Notes: a model not told the origin generated them from the letters alone. A stretch of 64,000 nucleotides of DNA from CAJCIW01 sp963833965 (GCA_963833965.1 CAWHZZ010000001.1:496001-560000); one strand, 5' to 3'; counted from the stretch's first letter, positions 39,143 through 47,964 are shown. Numbers and translations: made by a program.

Positions 39143-39846
39143 GATTTTGCCAGTTCAAGAACTTCGATACCTCTCTGTTTTAACTGAGGATGATTTTTGA
39201 TCCAAGCAAGAGATTGTTTGCCGATGCGGATCGGGGCGTTGACGCGGCTACCTTTCACTTGAAAGGGGGTAGGAAGTGTAAAGTTGCGCATCCATCGCAG
39301 AAGCTTCAAAAAGAGGGCGGAGTTGGGAAAATCGAGAGAATCGACCACTTTGATCACTTTTCGCGTGTGATGATCTTGGAAGAGCTGCGGGTAAGAAATT
39401 TGGAGACCCCAAGAAATGCTCTCGGGGCTGAGCACCATCGGATGAAACTTTTTATCGAGATCGGAATAAAAGAAATGGTGGGCCTGCAGCTGAACGACAG
39501 GCCTGGTCGGTTTGATGAGAAATTTTCCCTCTCCTACGGCAATGGCGTAAAAACAATCCAGAGTGGTGGACATAGCACAGGAAAACAAACGGCGGAATTC
39601 TTCAGAAGGAGGGACCTTCCCTTCTTTTAAAAGGGAAATGTAGTCGCTGTATTTTTCGAGGAAACCAGACGCCGAGATGACCCCTTCTTTCACGAGCTCA
39701 CTGACGGGGATAAAATAAATGTTTCCCAAGCTCTCCAGCAACGCCCGCATCTCTTCGGCATCGAGCAAGACCTGCACCTTGGTCCACTTGGAAACTTGCA
39801 AGATGCCCTCTGTCTTCGGGGAGCTGATGCGGATCGGAAAACTCAT
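39139..39846 (-). CDS. Conserved-looking hypothetical protein in the lspA operon
   Basis: I recognise no domain in this 235-residue soluble protein. It has no signal peptide. Four-base overlaps with lspA upstream and cinA downstream place it firmly in an operon, so it is a real gene. Features include EEMRALLESLGNIYFIPVSE and a HHFFYSDLDKKFHPMVLSPE stretch. Chlamydia genomes have hypothetical proteins near lspA, but I cannot confirm that this is one of them. Confidence 0.75.
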   Translation of the reverse strand: MSFPIRISSPKTEGILQVSKWTKVQVLLDAEEMRALLESLGNIYFIPVSELVKEGVISASGFLEKYSDYISLLKEGKVPPSEEFRRLFSCAMSTTLDCFYAIAVGEGKFLIKPTRPVVQLQAHHFFYSDLDKKFHPMVLSPESISWGLQISYPQLFQDHHTRKVIKVVDSLDFPNSALFLKLLRWMRNFTLPTPFQVKGSRVNAPIRIGKQSLAWIKNHPQLKQRGIEVLELAKS

Positions 39847-40367
39847 GTTCTGGAAGGCTCTTTTCGCCGGATCTTCCCAAGCAAAGCTTCACCGAGCAAG
39901 AGAACGATGCCCATGAAGATGGCGCTGTCGGCGATGTTGAAGACAGGATAAGAGTGCCCCCAAAATATAAAATAGAACATATCGACGACATGGCCGTAGA
40001 TAAAGTAATCGACGACATTGCCGAGCGCGCCTGTCGCAATCATCATCAGGCAAAATTTGCGGTAGCTGCTTGCTTTCACAAAGGAAAGATAGGTGAACAG
40101 ACCGCCGATGATTGCGATGCGGGCATAGAGTAAATAAGTTTGAAAAGAGGAGAAGACTCCCCAGGCGGCGCCTTTATTCATCACGTGCACGATGGAAAAA
40201 TCGATGCCATGCCATCCGCGGAAAACGGCAACTCCTCCATAAGGGTAGACAGGAGGGCACGCGTTGATCAGAGGAATCTGAAAATGGATATATGCCTTTA
40301 AAAAGGCATCGGCCATGAAGATGAAAATCGCGAATCCGATAAAAATGAAGGTCTTTTTCCAGTTCAC
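39843..40367 (-). CDS. lspA: Lipoprotein signal peptidase II
   Basis: The 174-residue membrane protein has four hydrophobic segments. The two catalytic aspartates lie in GNVVDYFIYGHVVDMFYF and FNIADSAIFMG. It cleaves lipoprotein signal peptides at the lipobox Cys. It starts two bases after the dksA stop and overlaps the next gene by four bases, so dksA-lspA-hyp-cinA is one operon. Confidence 0.95.
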   Translation of the reverse strand: MNWKKTFIFIGFAIFIFMADAFLKAYIHFQIPLINACPPVYPYGGVAVFRGWHGIDFSIVHVMNKGAAWGVFSSFQTYLLYARIAIIGGLFTYLSFVKASSYRKFCLMMIATGALGNVVDYFIYGHVVDMFYFIFWGHSYPVFNIADSAIFMGIVLLLGEALLGKIRRKEPSRT

Positions 40368-40368
40368 T

Positions 40369-40734
40369 TCAAAGTAGTCCCTTCTCGAGCTTTTCTTGCG
40401 CTTTGACGGTCATCGTCGCATAAGGGATCGCTTCCAAACGCGGCATGGGGATTTCCTCGCCGGTGATGTCGCAGATGCCGTAGGTCCCATCGTCGATCTT
40501 GTCCAAAGCGCGCTCGATTTGCCGAAGGATCCCGAATTCTTTGCTTGTCACTTCCAATGAAATGGTCCGGTTAAAGTCGTCCGTCCCCTCATCGGCCTGA
40601 TGCTGAGAATATCCCTTGGTCTCATCGGTCGACTTGGCGTCCTCGCTTGTGTCGCGGATTAAATTGCTCATTTGGTCGCGCATCTCTTCCAACCGTTTTT
40701 TAAAACGAGCAACATCTGTCTTCTTTAATGCCAT
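40369..40734 (-). CDS. dksA: DksA/TraR-family protein lacking the zinc-finger cysteines
   Basis: The 121-residue protein has a coiled-coil N-terminal region (residues 5-80) and the DksA C-terminal segment GTYGICDITGEEIPMPRLEA. Canonical DksA binds RNA polymerase in the secondary channel and holds a zinc with four Cys. Here only Cys88 remains; the other positions are Asp, Thr and Ala. That looks like a zinc-independent form, a pattern I recall for chlamydial DksA. It lies nine bases from nrdR and two bases from lspA. Confidence 0.88.
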   Translation of the reverse strand: MALKKTDVARFKKRLEEMRDQMSNLIRDTSEDAKSTDETKGYSQHQADEGTDDFNRTISLEVTSKEFGILRQIERALDKIDDGTYGICDITGEEIPMPRLEAIPYATMTVKAQEKLEKGLL

Positions 40735-40743
40735 TTGTTGTTC

Positions 40744-41232
40744 CTATCCTTTATTTGAAAGTTCAATTTGCAACTCTATTCCGTCCTTCGGATTAATATG
40801 TTCTATCGCATCCATGAGTTCATCGACGTCTTTGAAACGGCGATAGACGCACGCAAAGCGAATGTAGGCGATGGTGTCCAGCCCCTGCAAATGCTTCATC
40901 ACGATTTCGCCGAGCTCTGAGGTCTTGACCTCCCTCACCTGATGCTCCATCAGATCAGAGGTGATCTTATAAGCAAGAGCCCTGACTTGATCATGGCTGA
41001 TCCGCGTATGCCGGCAGGCAGCGTCAAGCCCGCGAATGAGCTTGTCCTGCCTAAAATCTTCATAGCGTCCATCCCGCTTTTGCACTTGGATCGTCAAATC
41101 GACCGTTTCAAACGTGGTGAAACGGCGCAAACATTTCAAGCATTCGCGCCGGCGCCGGACAGCGTTGCTCTCCGTGACGTTGCGCGAATCTGTGACCTTC
41201 AATTCCTCAGTGTTACAAAATGGACATCGCAT
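40744..41232 (-). CDS. nrdR: Transcriptional repressor NrdR
   Basis: The 162-residue protein starts MRCPFC with a zinc ribbon (Cys3, Cys6, Cys31, Cys34). An ATP-cone domain follows (VQKRDGRYEDFRQDKLIRGL). NrdR represses ribonucleotide reductase genes by sensing dATP/ATP. The frame opens at 41244, but the ATG at 41232 gives the family's MRCPFC start and has a GAGG site. It leads the dksA-lspA gene set. Confidence 0.95.
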   Translation of the reverse strand: MRCPFCNTEELKVTDSRNVTESNAVRRRRECLKCLRRFTTFETVDLTIQVQKRDGRYEDFRQDKLIRGLDAACRHTRISHDQVRALAYKITSDLMEHQVREVKTSELGEIVMKHLQGLDTIAYIRFACVYRRFKDVDELMDAIEHINPKDGIELQIELSNKG

Positions 41233-41332
41233 CGGGAACCTCATTGACGGAAAATTTTATATTTTCTAGTGCTTTTCTATACACTTTAAGTTTTTTTTGA
41301 AAGCAACTTCTAATTATCATAAAGTAAATTTT

Positions 41333-42487
41333 TTACTTAACATTTTTTTTCATCCTGCCAGCAAAACGGCTGAAATGGACCGCGAATGCCCCATTGCCAA
41401 AGACATTGGCGCAAGTGATGACCGGATCAAAAAGAATATAGAGGGCCGTGATCAGCGACATCATTTCGGCATTAAAGCCAAGGGAGCTCTCTAAAATCGG
41501 GAGCATCACGATGATTCCGCCTCCCGGAATCGCCGCGACAGAGAACTTCGCCATCACAAAGTAAAAGGCAAACACCAAATAAGCCAGAAATTCAGGTTGT
41601 GCAACCCCAAAATTCTTGAGCACGGCAAAGGCAAAAATCGGGATCGCAAAGCAATCGCCAATCAGGTGAATATTGACCGTGGCAGGAACGACCGCACGGG
41701 CAATGTCGGGATCCTGAGAATTTTTCTCGGCACCGACGATTGTCAGCGGCATCGCTGCAGCGCTCGACATCGAACCAAACCCCGCAATTCCCGCCGGGAG
41801 CATATTTTTGATGCTGGCGATCGTTTTCGGAAATTGGAATCGAGAGCCCAACCAATACAACAGTGCAATGTAACCAAATAGCGCAGCCGCGATCACGAGG
41901 AAAATCTGCGCATAGTCCCGCAAAATCCCGCCAATAACCCCGTCATGGGAAAGCTTCATCGCAAATCCTGCGATAAAAAGCGGCATGGCGAAAAGAATCC
42001 CCCGAAGCAAACATTGAACGCACTTGTCAAGAGGGCCAATAAATTTTTCCGCCAAGTTTTTTTTCATCAAAGAAAATGCCACCCCCAAAATCATCCCCCC
42101 AAACATCGCATGCGAGTTGGAGATCCATTTTGGCAGCAGAAAGTTCCAGGCGGGTTGCAGCCCCGCTTGGTCTTGCGGCATCACGATGGCAAGGTCAAAA
42201 TGATGGACAAGAGCCCCAAAATGATAACTGATCATCGTCGACAAAAAGTTAGAGCAGCAGATCGCGGCCAATAAAACAAAGAGCAGCCGCGTCGCCGACT
42301 TCGCCAATTGCACAGCAGTCTTGAAAAGCAGCCCGAAAATCGCGGCGGGCAAGACAAACATGATGATCGACTTGATCGACAAGGCAATAGCGAAAAGCAT
42401 CGATTGGACGTTTACAGGAATCCATGGATTCAACAACGAGGAACAGAGAATGACGCCCAATAAAATAAAAGGCATTTTGTGAAACAT
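41333..42487 (-). CDS. Dicarboxylate/amino acid:cation symporter (SDF/DAACS family)
   Basis: The 384-residue protein has about eight hydrophobic segments and the family signatures GFGSMSSAAAMPLT (HP1), VAAIPGGGIIVMLPIL and FDPVITCANVFGNGAFAV (HP2/TM8). It should import glutamate, aspartate or a dicarboxylate with Na+ or H+. It is somewhat shorter than GltP/GltT (over 400) because the N-terminus is compact. It has its own leader in the divergent spacer with the F-box/WD40 gene. Confidence 0.88.
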   Translation of the reverse strand: MFHKMPFILLGVILCSSLLNPWIPVNVQSMLFAIALSIKSIIMFVLPAAIFGLLFKTAVQLAKSATRLLFVLLAAICCSNFLSTMISYHFGALVHHFDLAIVMPQDQAGLQPAWNFLLPKWISNSHAMFGGMILGVAFSLMKKNLAEKFIGPLDKCVQCLLRGILFAMPLFIAGFAMKLSHDGVIGGILRDYAQIFLVIAAALFGYIALLYWLGSRFQFPKTIASIKNMLPAGIAGFGSMSSAAAMPLTIVGAEKNSQDPDIARAVVPATVNIHLIGDCFAIPIFAFAVLKNFGVAQPEFLAYLVFAFYFVMAKFSVAAIPGGGIIVMLPILESSLGFNAEMMSLITALYILFDPVITCANVFGNGAFAVHFSRFAGRMKKNVK

Positions 42488-42696
42488 GAGTAGTTCTCCA
42501 CGAGTTTTGGTTTAGAAAATTTAAAAAAATGAGGGAAACAAGGAGATATTACCGGCGGAAGCCGGTGGTCGTGGAGAAACGGACGGTCGTTGATACAGTC
42601 TTAACTACGAACATATATGTTCACTATAGCAAAAAACACATTTGTTGAGCATAATTATTCCTCTGTTCAAACAAATTCTTTAAAAAAGGAGCAATT
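42488..42696. promoter_or_regulatory. Divergent promoter region with a perfect operator-like palindrome
   Basis: This 209-base spacer lies between the symporter and the F-box/WD40 gene. GAACATATATGTTC at 42609-42622 is a perfect 14-base palindrome. A small hairpin ACCGGC-GGAA-GCCGGT is at 42551-42566, within the symporter leader. AAAAAAGGAGCAATT gives the ribosome site for the gene at 42697. No regulator gene lies nearby. Confidence 0.45.
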
Positions 42697-43881
42697 ATGG
42701 CCGCCGGAGTAAGTAGAAAAAATGCCCCAGCTCTGATCTCCCAAAATTATATCTGCGCACTGCCCACCGATGTGACAACCCAATTCTTCATCCGCGTGCA
42801 TCCCCGAGATCTCCTGAGTTGCAACAGGGTTTGCAAGCATTGGTATCAAATTTTTCAGCCGGCCTCCACTTGGCAACATTTGCTTACGAGACATTTTTCC
42901 TCGATTAAGACTCCAGAAAAGGCAGAGGAATGCCAGGCTGCTTACAAAGCGGAATACCTTCGTCGCGAATCCAATTTCAAAGAGGGGTTGTTTTGCTTGA
43001 AACCTTATGTCTCCATCGACGGCGATGAAGTTTCTCGGAAGCCTGATGAAGATGCCCATACCATCATTTGGAATAGCGCAATTGGCAAAGTCAAGGCCGT
43101 CTACAAAGAGCAGCCCCCCGACCCAGTCTTTGAAATCTACGATCTAACAGACAAACTTGTCCAAGCTTTTAAAATTAAAAACATGACCCTCTTTCTCATC
43201 TCAGGCAGCTATCTCTTTGCATGTTCCCATATCGACGGAACTCTACAGATTTGCAATATAAAAACAGGCGAGGCCAAAAAATCCATTCGAGTGAGCATCC
43301 CCACCGGAAATAAACCTGCTGGGGCATTCTGTATGACCATGGATCCTTCGGCCATCGATCAACCGATTCTTTTCTTAGGATGCCACGACGGCTCGATCAA
43401 AGCTTATGACATTAAAGAAGAGAAATTTCTCAATTTCAAGCCCGAGGTTAAGCACAGCCAGGGGGTTTATGATCTGTTGATTCGGGATCGAAAGCTCATC
43501 TCCGCTTCCGCTTATGGAGGGATGCTGATCTGGAGATTGGATGATCGGGGCAAGCCCCTCAAAGGAGAGCCGGCAAAAGAGATTGATGGGCATAAAGGCC
43601 TACTGCAGATTTTAGGCTATGCCTATGGAGATATATTCACCGTCTCGCGCGCCGGCGAAATCAAGCGTTGGGATATCGAAACGGGCCATTGCATGACCAC
43701 TTTTAAAGCCCAGCCAAATGGTCCAAAAAAAAAATTTCTCCATCGCCTACATCAATCATCAACTCTTTTTGAACGGCAAGGACATCAACATGATCATGGA
43801 TTTTCGATCCTCCGACCAGGAAATCGTCGACGAAATAGGCCAATCGATTTTTCAGTGCGTGAAAGGCCCTTCAAGAAATGA
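42697..43881 (+). CDS. F-box/WD40 repeat protein, frame broken at an A10 tract
   Basis: The N-terminus carries an F-box (about residues 25-65: LPTDVTTQFFIRVHPRDLLS, NRVCKHWYQIF, WQHLL). It is followed by WD40-like blades from about 125: LFACSHIDGTLQICNI, LFLGCHDGSIKAYDIKE, LISASAYGGMLIWRLDD and IFTVSRAGEIKRWDIETG. This is the architecture of eukaryotic Fbw/Cdc4 substrate receptors, so a host-directed ubiquitin ligase adaptor is likely. After 43724 the frame turns into nonsense-like Arg/His-rich sequence. The real continuation reads in the next frame to 44038 (next entry), so the true protein would have about 447 residues. AAAAGGAG precedes the ATG. Confidence 0.8.
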   Translation: MAAGVSRKNAPALISQNYICALPTDVTTQFFIRVHPRDLLSCNRVCKHWYQIFQPASTWQHLLTRHFSSIKTPEKAEECQAAYKAEYLRRESNFKEGLFCLKPYVSIDGDEVSRKPDEDAHTIIWNSAIGKVKAVYKEQPPDPVFEIYDLTDKLVQAFKIKNMTLFLISGSYLFACSHIDGTLQICNIKTGEAKKSIRVSIPTGNKPAGAFCMTMDPSAIDQPILFLGCHDGSIKAYDIKEEKFLNFKPEVKHSQGVYDLLIRDRKLISASAYGGMLIWRLDDRGKPLKGEPAKEIDGHKGLLQILGYAYGDIFTVSRAGEIKRWDIETGHCMTTFKAQPNGPKKKFLHRLHQSSTLFERQGHQHDHGFSILRPGNRRRNRPIDFSVRERPFKK

Positions 43882-44038
43882 TACGGAATTACTAAAAGAA
43901 CTTTATGACCGGTTTGCCAAAATGTCGACAAAAGATATCGACCTCGGCTCAAAAAGTTTAGCCACGCTGCTCAAATTGCTCAACGAAGGAATCTCCCCCT
44001 TAGAAGCTATCAAACTGGCGTTCTCTCCCTCCGAGTGA
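43724..44038 (+). pseudogene. Out-of-frame C-terminal part of the F-box/WD40 protein
   Basis: From the ten-A run at 43725-43734 the +1 frame reads KNFSIAYINHQLFLNGKDIN and on to SLATLLKLLNEGISPLEAIK, ending at TGA 44036-44038. It completes a last blade and a helical tail of about 100 residues. Removal of one A would restore the frame. The A10 tract could also allow transcriptional slippage, so the gene may still give some full-length product. Confidence 0.65.
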
Positions 44039-44046
44039 GAGGGAAT

Positions 44047-46305
44047 TCATTTTACAAGTTTTTTTTCAAACGGCAAATTTTCAAAATAGGTTTTGTTCAA
44101 ATGGTCTTGAATTGTTTCCATTTGTACCTCTGTAGCTTCAACTCCTAATTTCTGGGTGAAAAACAAATGAACGCAACGGGCAGCTTTTTGGTACAACTTC
44201 TCCTTCGCTGACATGATGCTAGTAATCTTTTCCTTCGGCAACTCCTCTTTCAACGGTTTAAAATAGAGTTGAAGATCATCAATCAATTTTTCCGTTTTGC
44301 TCCGTTTCATCATGGCATGGATGCCATTGACCATTGACTCTATTAAGGGCAGATAAATTTCTGCCTTCGTTGTCTTTAATGCCGCATTGAGAAGCGCCTT
44401 ACACGGTTCAAACTGTATTGTCGGCTTGTTGGATTCATGGATATCGTCCACATCCAAGGGGGCAAGCGCGTTAGGATTTCCCTGAGTGTTACAGGCTATA
44501 ATCGAGCTTAAAAGCGAGCCACCCGGCTTGTCTTCTCTATTGAACCGCATCAAAGTGTGCTTTTTTATCAGTGTCATTGTCGCGCTCTCATTTATCGAGG
44601 GATAGTAGGATGCAATGAGAGGTTCCAGTAACTTAACTTGATACCAGCCCTTGACATGTGCGATCGCCACCCCGACATGTGAAGCCGCGATGGCTTCATA
44701 CACCCGTTTTTTAAATTCTTTGTCATCTTCTTGCTTCAGATAGGTTCTGATGTTCCCATCAAGAGCACGACCGTTCAGCTGCAATCCACTTTTAATCAGG
44801 GTTGCTACATGGACGGGCTCCCCATTGATCTTGATGATGGTATGCATTTCGCATCCCGTCGGGTAATTTTTTTTTAGTTTTTGATTGATCTCTATTTGAA
44901 TTTCCTTGATCAAAAGAATGATCTGTTCTCGCGTCTCTTCTGCTACTTCTACTAATTTGCTGTATGTACTATTGGGGACTTGCTTAATTGTATAAAGAGA
45001 ATAGGTATCAAAAGAGGTATGCGCGTTGGGAGGAGCTTGAGGAGCGAGCACTGTTTCCGCAAAAAAGCATGGATCCTTATAGAATGTTTCTGAATCGTCA
45101 TTCATGGGCTCTTGTGAAGAATCCTGGGAAAGATCAAATGACGTCGTGATCGTTCTAATGAGGATTTTTTCCCGTTCGACAATCCAACCAAAGGACACCT
45201 TACTTTCTTTTCCGGAAATCTTAGCTCCTTTCACAATGACCTGCATCGAGCCATTTGCTTCCGAAGAAAGGATATATTCTCTTAATCCATCTTCATAGAT
45301 GTGTCTAGTGCTAAAAGTCATGTCTTTAAATTCGCCAATTCCAGCTTTTGGAACGAAAAGGCTCAAGAGAAGGGAATTGTAAATGGGAGCACCCATGAAT
45401 GTTCTGCTCCAAGCAGACATCTCTTCTGAAGATTTTTGCACACCTTCGGTAAAGAAGCGAATGGCTACTTCGGCAAAAGCATCCAGCGTTGTTCGATCAA
45501 GTTCTGCTTTATCAAAAGCGGTTTCTTTAATATTCCTTACAAGACATTCTATCGGGCCAAACTGCTTTTCAAAAGTTAAACTATCCATGTATTTTTCGGT
45601 TTTTTTGGATAAAAACCTCGCAGCGAGCAACGCATCGACCAATTCAACAATACGCGCAGTATTTTTTTTGCCGGTATTCAGGGTATTCAAACGATGCAAT
45701 TTGCCGGAAAAATTTGTCGCATATTCTGGCGTCCAGCGTTTTTCTCTTATAAGCATTCTAAAACTGGTCTGAATGACATCGAAAATATATTTCTCATCTT
45801 CAGGCTTATGAGACCGATCATCACTTAACTCCAAAATTGTTAACTGCACGGTCTTCAGATCTAAAGGAACCTTTTGTAAAGGAATTTTCTCAAGGAGAGA
45901 ATAAAAGGACGTTTCCTTGATAGCCTCCTCGTACTCTTTCGATCCTATCATACGGGCCACGCTGGTGCGCATCGTTTCTTTCGCGATCAATGTTTCGAAT
46001 AACCATGTCGCGAGATGATCGATAGGTTTTTTTGGAGAATTTCTTCTCGGTGTAATAGCAGATGTACTGCTTGAGGTAGATGAGCTGCTTGAAGGGAGAA
46101 TGATAGTACTCATTGAAGGAGGAGACGTTCTTCTTGAGGGGCTGTTTGCGGTGGTGGTAGTCGTAGTTGTTGTTGTCGTGGTCGAAATGCTTGATGTAGT
46201 CGTTGAAGAAAGAGATGTTCTCCTTGGGACGGAGTTGCTTGAAGAGAAAGGTCCCGGTTCTTCAAACGACACTTGTTTACCGATACTGCCTAAAGGTTGA
46301 GCCAT
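44047..46305 (-). CDS. Hypothetical large protein with Thr/Ser-repeat N-terminus
   Basis: This protein of 752 residues starts MAQPLGSIGKQVSFEEPGPF. Residues about 30-90 are almost only Ser, Thr, Pro and Arg, including a run of about eleven threonines coded by simple ACC/ACA/ACT repeats near 46155-46190. The remaining 650 residues are helical and unrecognised. A RasGAP-like fold came to mind for about 90-330 but no arginine-finger motif was clear. It has no signal peptide. AGGAGGCCATC gives an excellent ribosome site for the ATG at 46305; the frame opens at 46341. Effector role inferred. Confidence 0.75.
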   Translation of the reverse strand: MAQPLGSIGKQVSFEEPGPFSSSNSVPRRTSLSSTTTSSISTTTTTTTTTTTANSPSRRTSPPSMSTIILPSSSSSTSSSTSAITPRRNSPKKPIDHLATWLFETLIAKETMRTSVARMIGSKEYEEAIKETSFYSLLEKIPLQKVPLDLKTVQLTILELSDDRSHKPEDEKYIFDVIQTSFRMLIREKRWTPEYATNFSGKLHRLNTLNTGKKNTARIVELVDALLAARFLSKKTEKYMDSLTFEKQFGPIECLVRNIKETAFDKAELDRTTLDAFAEVAIRFFTEGVQKSSEEMSAWSRTFMGAPIYNSLLLSLFVPKAGIGEFKDMTFSTRHIYEDGLREYILSSEANGSMQVIVKGAKISGKESKVSFGWIVEREKILIRTITTSFDLSQDSSQEPMNDDSETFYKDPCFFAETVLAPQAPPNAHTSFDTYSLYTIKQVPNSTYSKLVEVAEETREQIILLIKEIQIEINQKLKKNYPTGCEMHTIIKINGEPVHVATLIKSGLQLNGRALDGNIRTYLKQEDDKEFKKRVYEAIAASHVGVAIAHVKGWYQVKLLEPLIASYYPSINESATMTLIKKHTLMRFNREDKPGGSLLSSIIACNTQGNPNALAPLDVDDIHESNKPTIQFEPCKALLNAALKTTKAEIYLPLIESMVNGIHAMMKRSKTEKLIDDLQLYFKPLKEELPKEKITSIMSAKEKLYQKAARCVHLFFTQKLGVEATEVQMETIQDHLNKTYFENLPFEKKLVK

Positions 46306-46409
46306 GATGGCCTCCTTTTTGGGCAACAATTTTTTCACCAACCCATCTTTTTACGCAATATTATTTTTTTAATTTTTTGAACGGTGTGCATAGAAACTCT
46401 TGGAAAATT

Positions 46410-46441
46410 GAACCTCTCTCGCCTGAAGGCGAAAGAGGTTC
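46410..46441 (-). terminator. Hairpin terminator after the Ntn-hydrolase gene
   Basis: GAACCTCT-C-TCGCC pairs with GGCGA-A-AGAGGTTC around a TGAA loop, 11 bases past the minus-strand stop at 46453. The following minus-strand sequence has only TTCAATTTT, so termination may be partial. Confidence 0.65.
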
Positions 46442-46452
46442 AAGAATTTTTG

Positions 46453-47964
46453 TCACGGACCACTCGCTTCGAAGAGCCTTCGTACAGAAACAGAATGGAG
46501 CGGGGCTCTTCCTGCAAAAGTGTTATCAAAAGCAACTCGGAATGTCCCTGTTTGAGGTTCCATGACGACGCGATGAGTAGTTTCCCAATTATTGACAAAA
46601 CGAAGAGCAAGAGCCTCTTCGACAGGCCGATTTCTTCGATTTCTAAAAAACTCATCGATCAATTGTTGACGTTCAACGCTACTATGCATATGGCTCACCG
46701 GTTCCGGACTATAACGGCAATTGAGTGTCGACAACGGTTTTCCCTGTTGCCATCGCCGAATCACGTGGGAATCTCCCAAGCCCTGGTAAAAATGAATCGA
46801 TTGCGCCTGATTTCGATCTGCAACAGTTAAGTGATAAGCGCCAAGCGGCGATTGACCACGAGTATAATTTTCCACGTCTTGGACAGTTCGGCAGCCCTCT
46901 AAACAAGCTCGATTATAGAAAGATGCTGGCATGCCTCTTATTTCTTGAGTGTTGCCACTACAGACATTCATCGCCAATGATAAACCTTGATCGTTGATTC
47001 CCGTTAAAGTTCCTATGATCCCAGGAGTGCCGACCTCAACCGTGCTGCGCAATCCATTTGCATGCTTGCGATGAATGACAAGGCTATAAGCGCCCGCTAG
47101 ACCGAAAGAAGGCCAATCCATATTGCGAGCAAAGACAAACCCCTTTTTAGGATCTTTATCGATAATCGCAGAACATCCCACCACTTGCCGTTCATTGGGA
47201 ATAACTTCCGTTGATCCATGCTCATAATTTCCCGCTTGAAAGTGACAAGAATCCGGAATTAGATGAAATAATAACGCATCATCGACGGTTAATTTCGTTG
47301 GAAAATGCCACCAATGTTCTTTGGCCCACTGATTATATCCTTCTACAAGCCCCTCTAACTCGCGCAAATACTGAGGAGGGATTACTCTGCGCATTTCGGC
47401 AAGGGTGCGTTGTAGCTGATCTGCCCTAGGCATTCCCGCTACAGTGTGTAAAATGAGGCTGAATCGTTTCGTAAGTTGATTGATCGCATCCCCGCAAAGA
47501 TAGCCGTGCGCGTTGCCTGCTTTAAAAGGATCGTCGGAATCGATCGAAAGAATGGGCACATCCCCTTCGTAATAGAGCCTGCCTCCATCACATTGCGCCG
47601 GCTTGTAAACATGATTTTTCATATCGTGATGAGGAGGAACTAGGATGTCCAGGGCAAACAAAGCCACGGAAGAAGCGAGGGTCAATAAGCTTCCTGTGAT
47701 AGCGAGACCAATCACACAGCCTACTCCAAGAATGGGCGCAGTAAAGGGAAGCGAAACGAGCAATCCAATTCCTAAAACAAGCCCAGCAACTTTAAAAATT
47801 TTTGTTACTGTTGGATGCTCATGAATCCAGATCCCCACTTGATCGATTCGACTTAAATCTTGATATTCATCCAGCAAAGAATTGTTTTTAGTCTCCCAAG
47901 ACGGATTCATCAATATCGGAGTAATTAAATGAGCCGGAACAGTAAGAGTATAATCAATTTGCAT
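46453..47964 (-). CDS. Ntn-hydrolase of the acid ceramidase/C45 type with a bilobed hydrophobic domain
   Basis: The 503-residue protein has a two-lobed hydrophobic region at about 57-110 (KVAGLVLGIGLLVSLPF, then CVIGLAITGSLLTLASSVAL). A choloylglycine/C45/acid ceramidase-like hydrolase domain follows: DPFKAGNAHGYLCGDAI, LEGLVEGYNQWA, the likely nucleophile Cys264 (VVGCSAIIDKDP), FARNMDWPSF (Arg280, Asp283) and INDQGLSLAMNVCSG. Such enzymes cleave amide bonds in N-acyl lipids, ceramides or bile acids; in the family the Cys becomes N-terminal by self-cleavage. The hydrophobic hairpin could place it in the inclusion membrane. Substrate is inferred. A promoter and terminator flank it. Confidence 0.78.
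   Translation of the reverse strand: MQIDYTLTVPAHLITPILMNPSWETKNNSLLDEYQDLSRIDQVGIWIHEHPTVTKIFKVAGLVLGIGLLVSLPFTAPILGVGCVIGLAITGSLLTLASSVALFALDILVPPHHDMKNHVYKPAQCDGGRLYYEGDVPILSIDSDDPFKAGNAHGYLCGDAINQLTKRFSLILHTVAGMPRADQLQRTLAEMRRVIPPQYLRELEGLVEGYNQWAKEHWWHFPTKLTVDDALLFHLIPDSCHFQAGNYEHGSTEVIPNERQVVGCSAIIDKDPKKGFVFARNMDWPSFGLAGAYSLVIHRKHANGLRSTVEVGTPGIIGTLTGINDQGLSLAMNVCSGNTQEIRGMPASFYNRACLEGCRTVQDVENYTRGQSPLGAYHLTVADRNQAQSIHFYQGLGDSHVIRRWQQGKPLSTLNCRYSPEPVSHMHSSVERQQLIDEFFRNRRNRPVEEALALRFVNNWETTHRVVMEPQTGTFRVAFDNTFAGRAPLHSVSVRRLFEASGP

Noticed and set aside
44030..44050. TCCCTC/GAGGGA stem at the end of the F-box/WD40 tail as a terminator
   Set aside because: The stem is short, overlaps the stop codon and lacks a T-run.
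45400..46040. RasGAP-like fold in the Thr-rich protein
   Set aside because: General helical pattern only; I could not find the conserved arginine finger or FLR motif.
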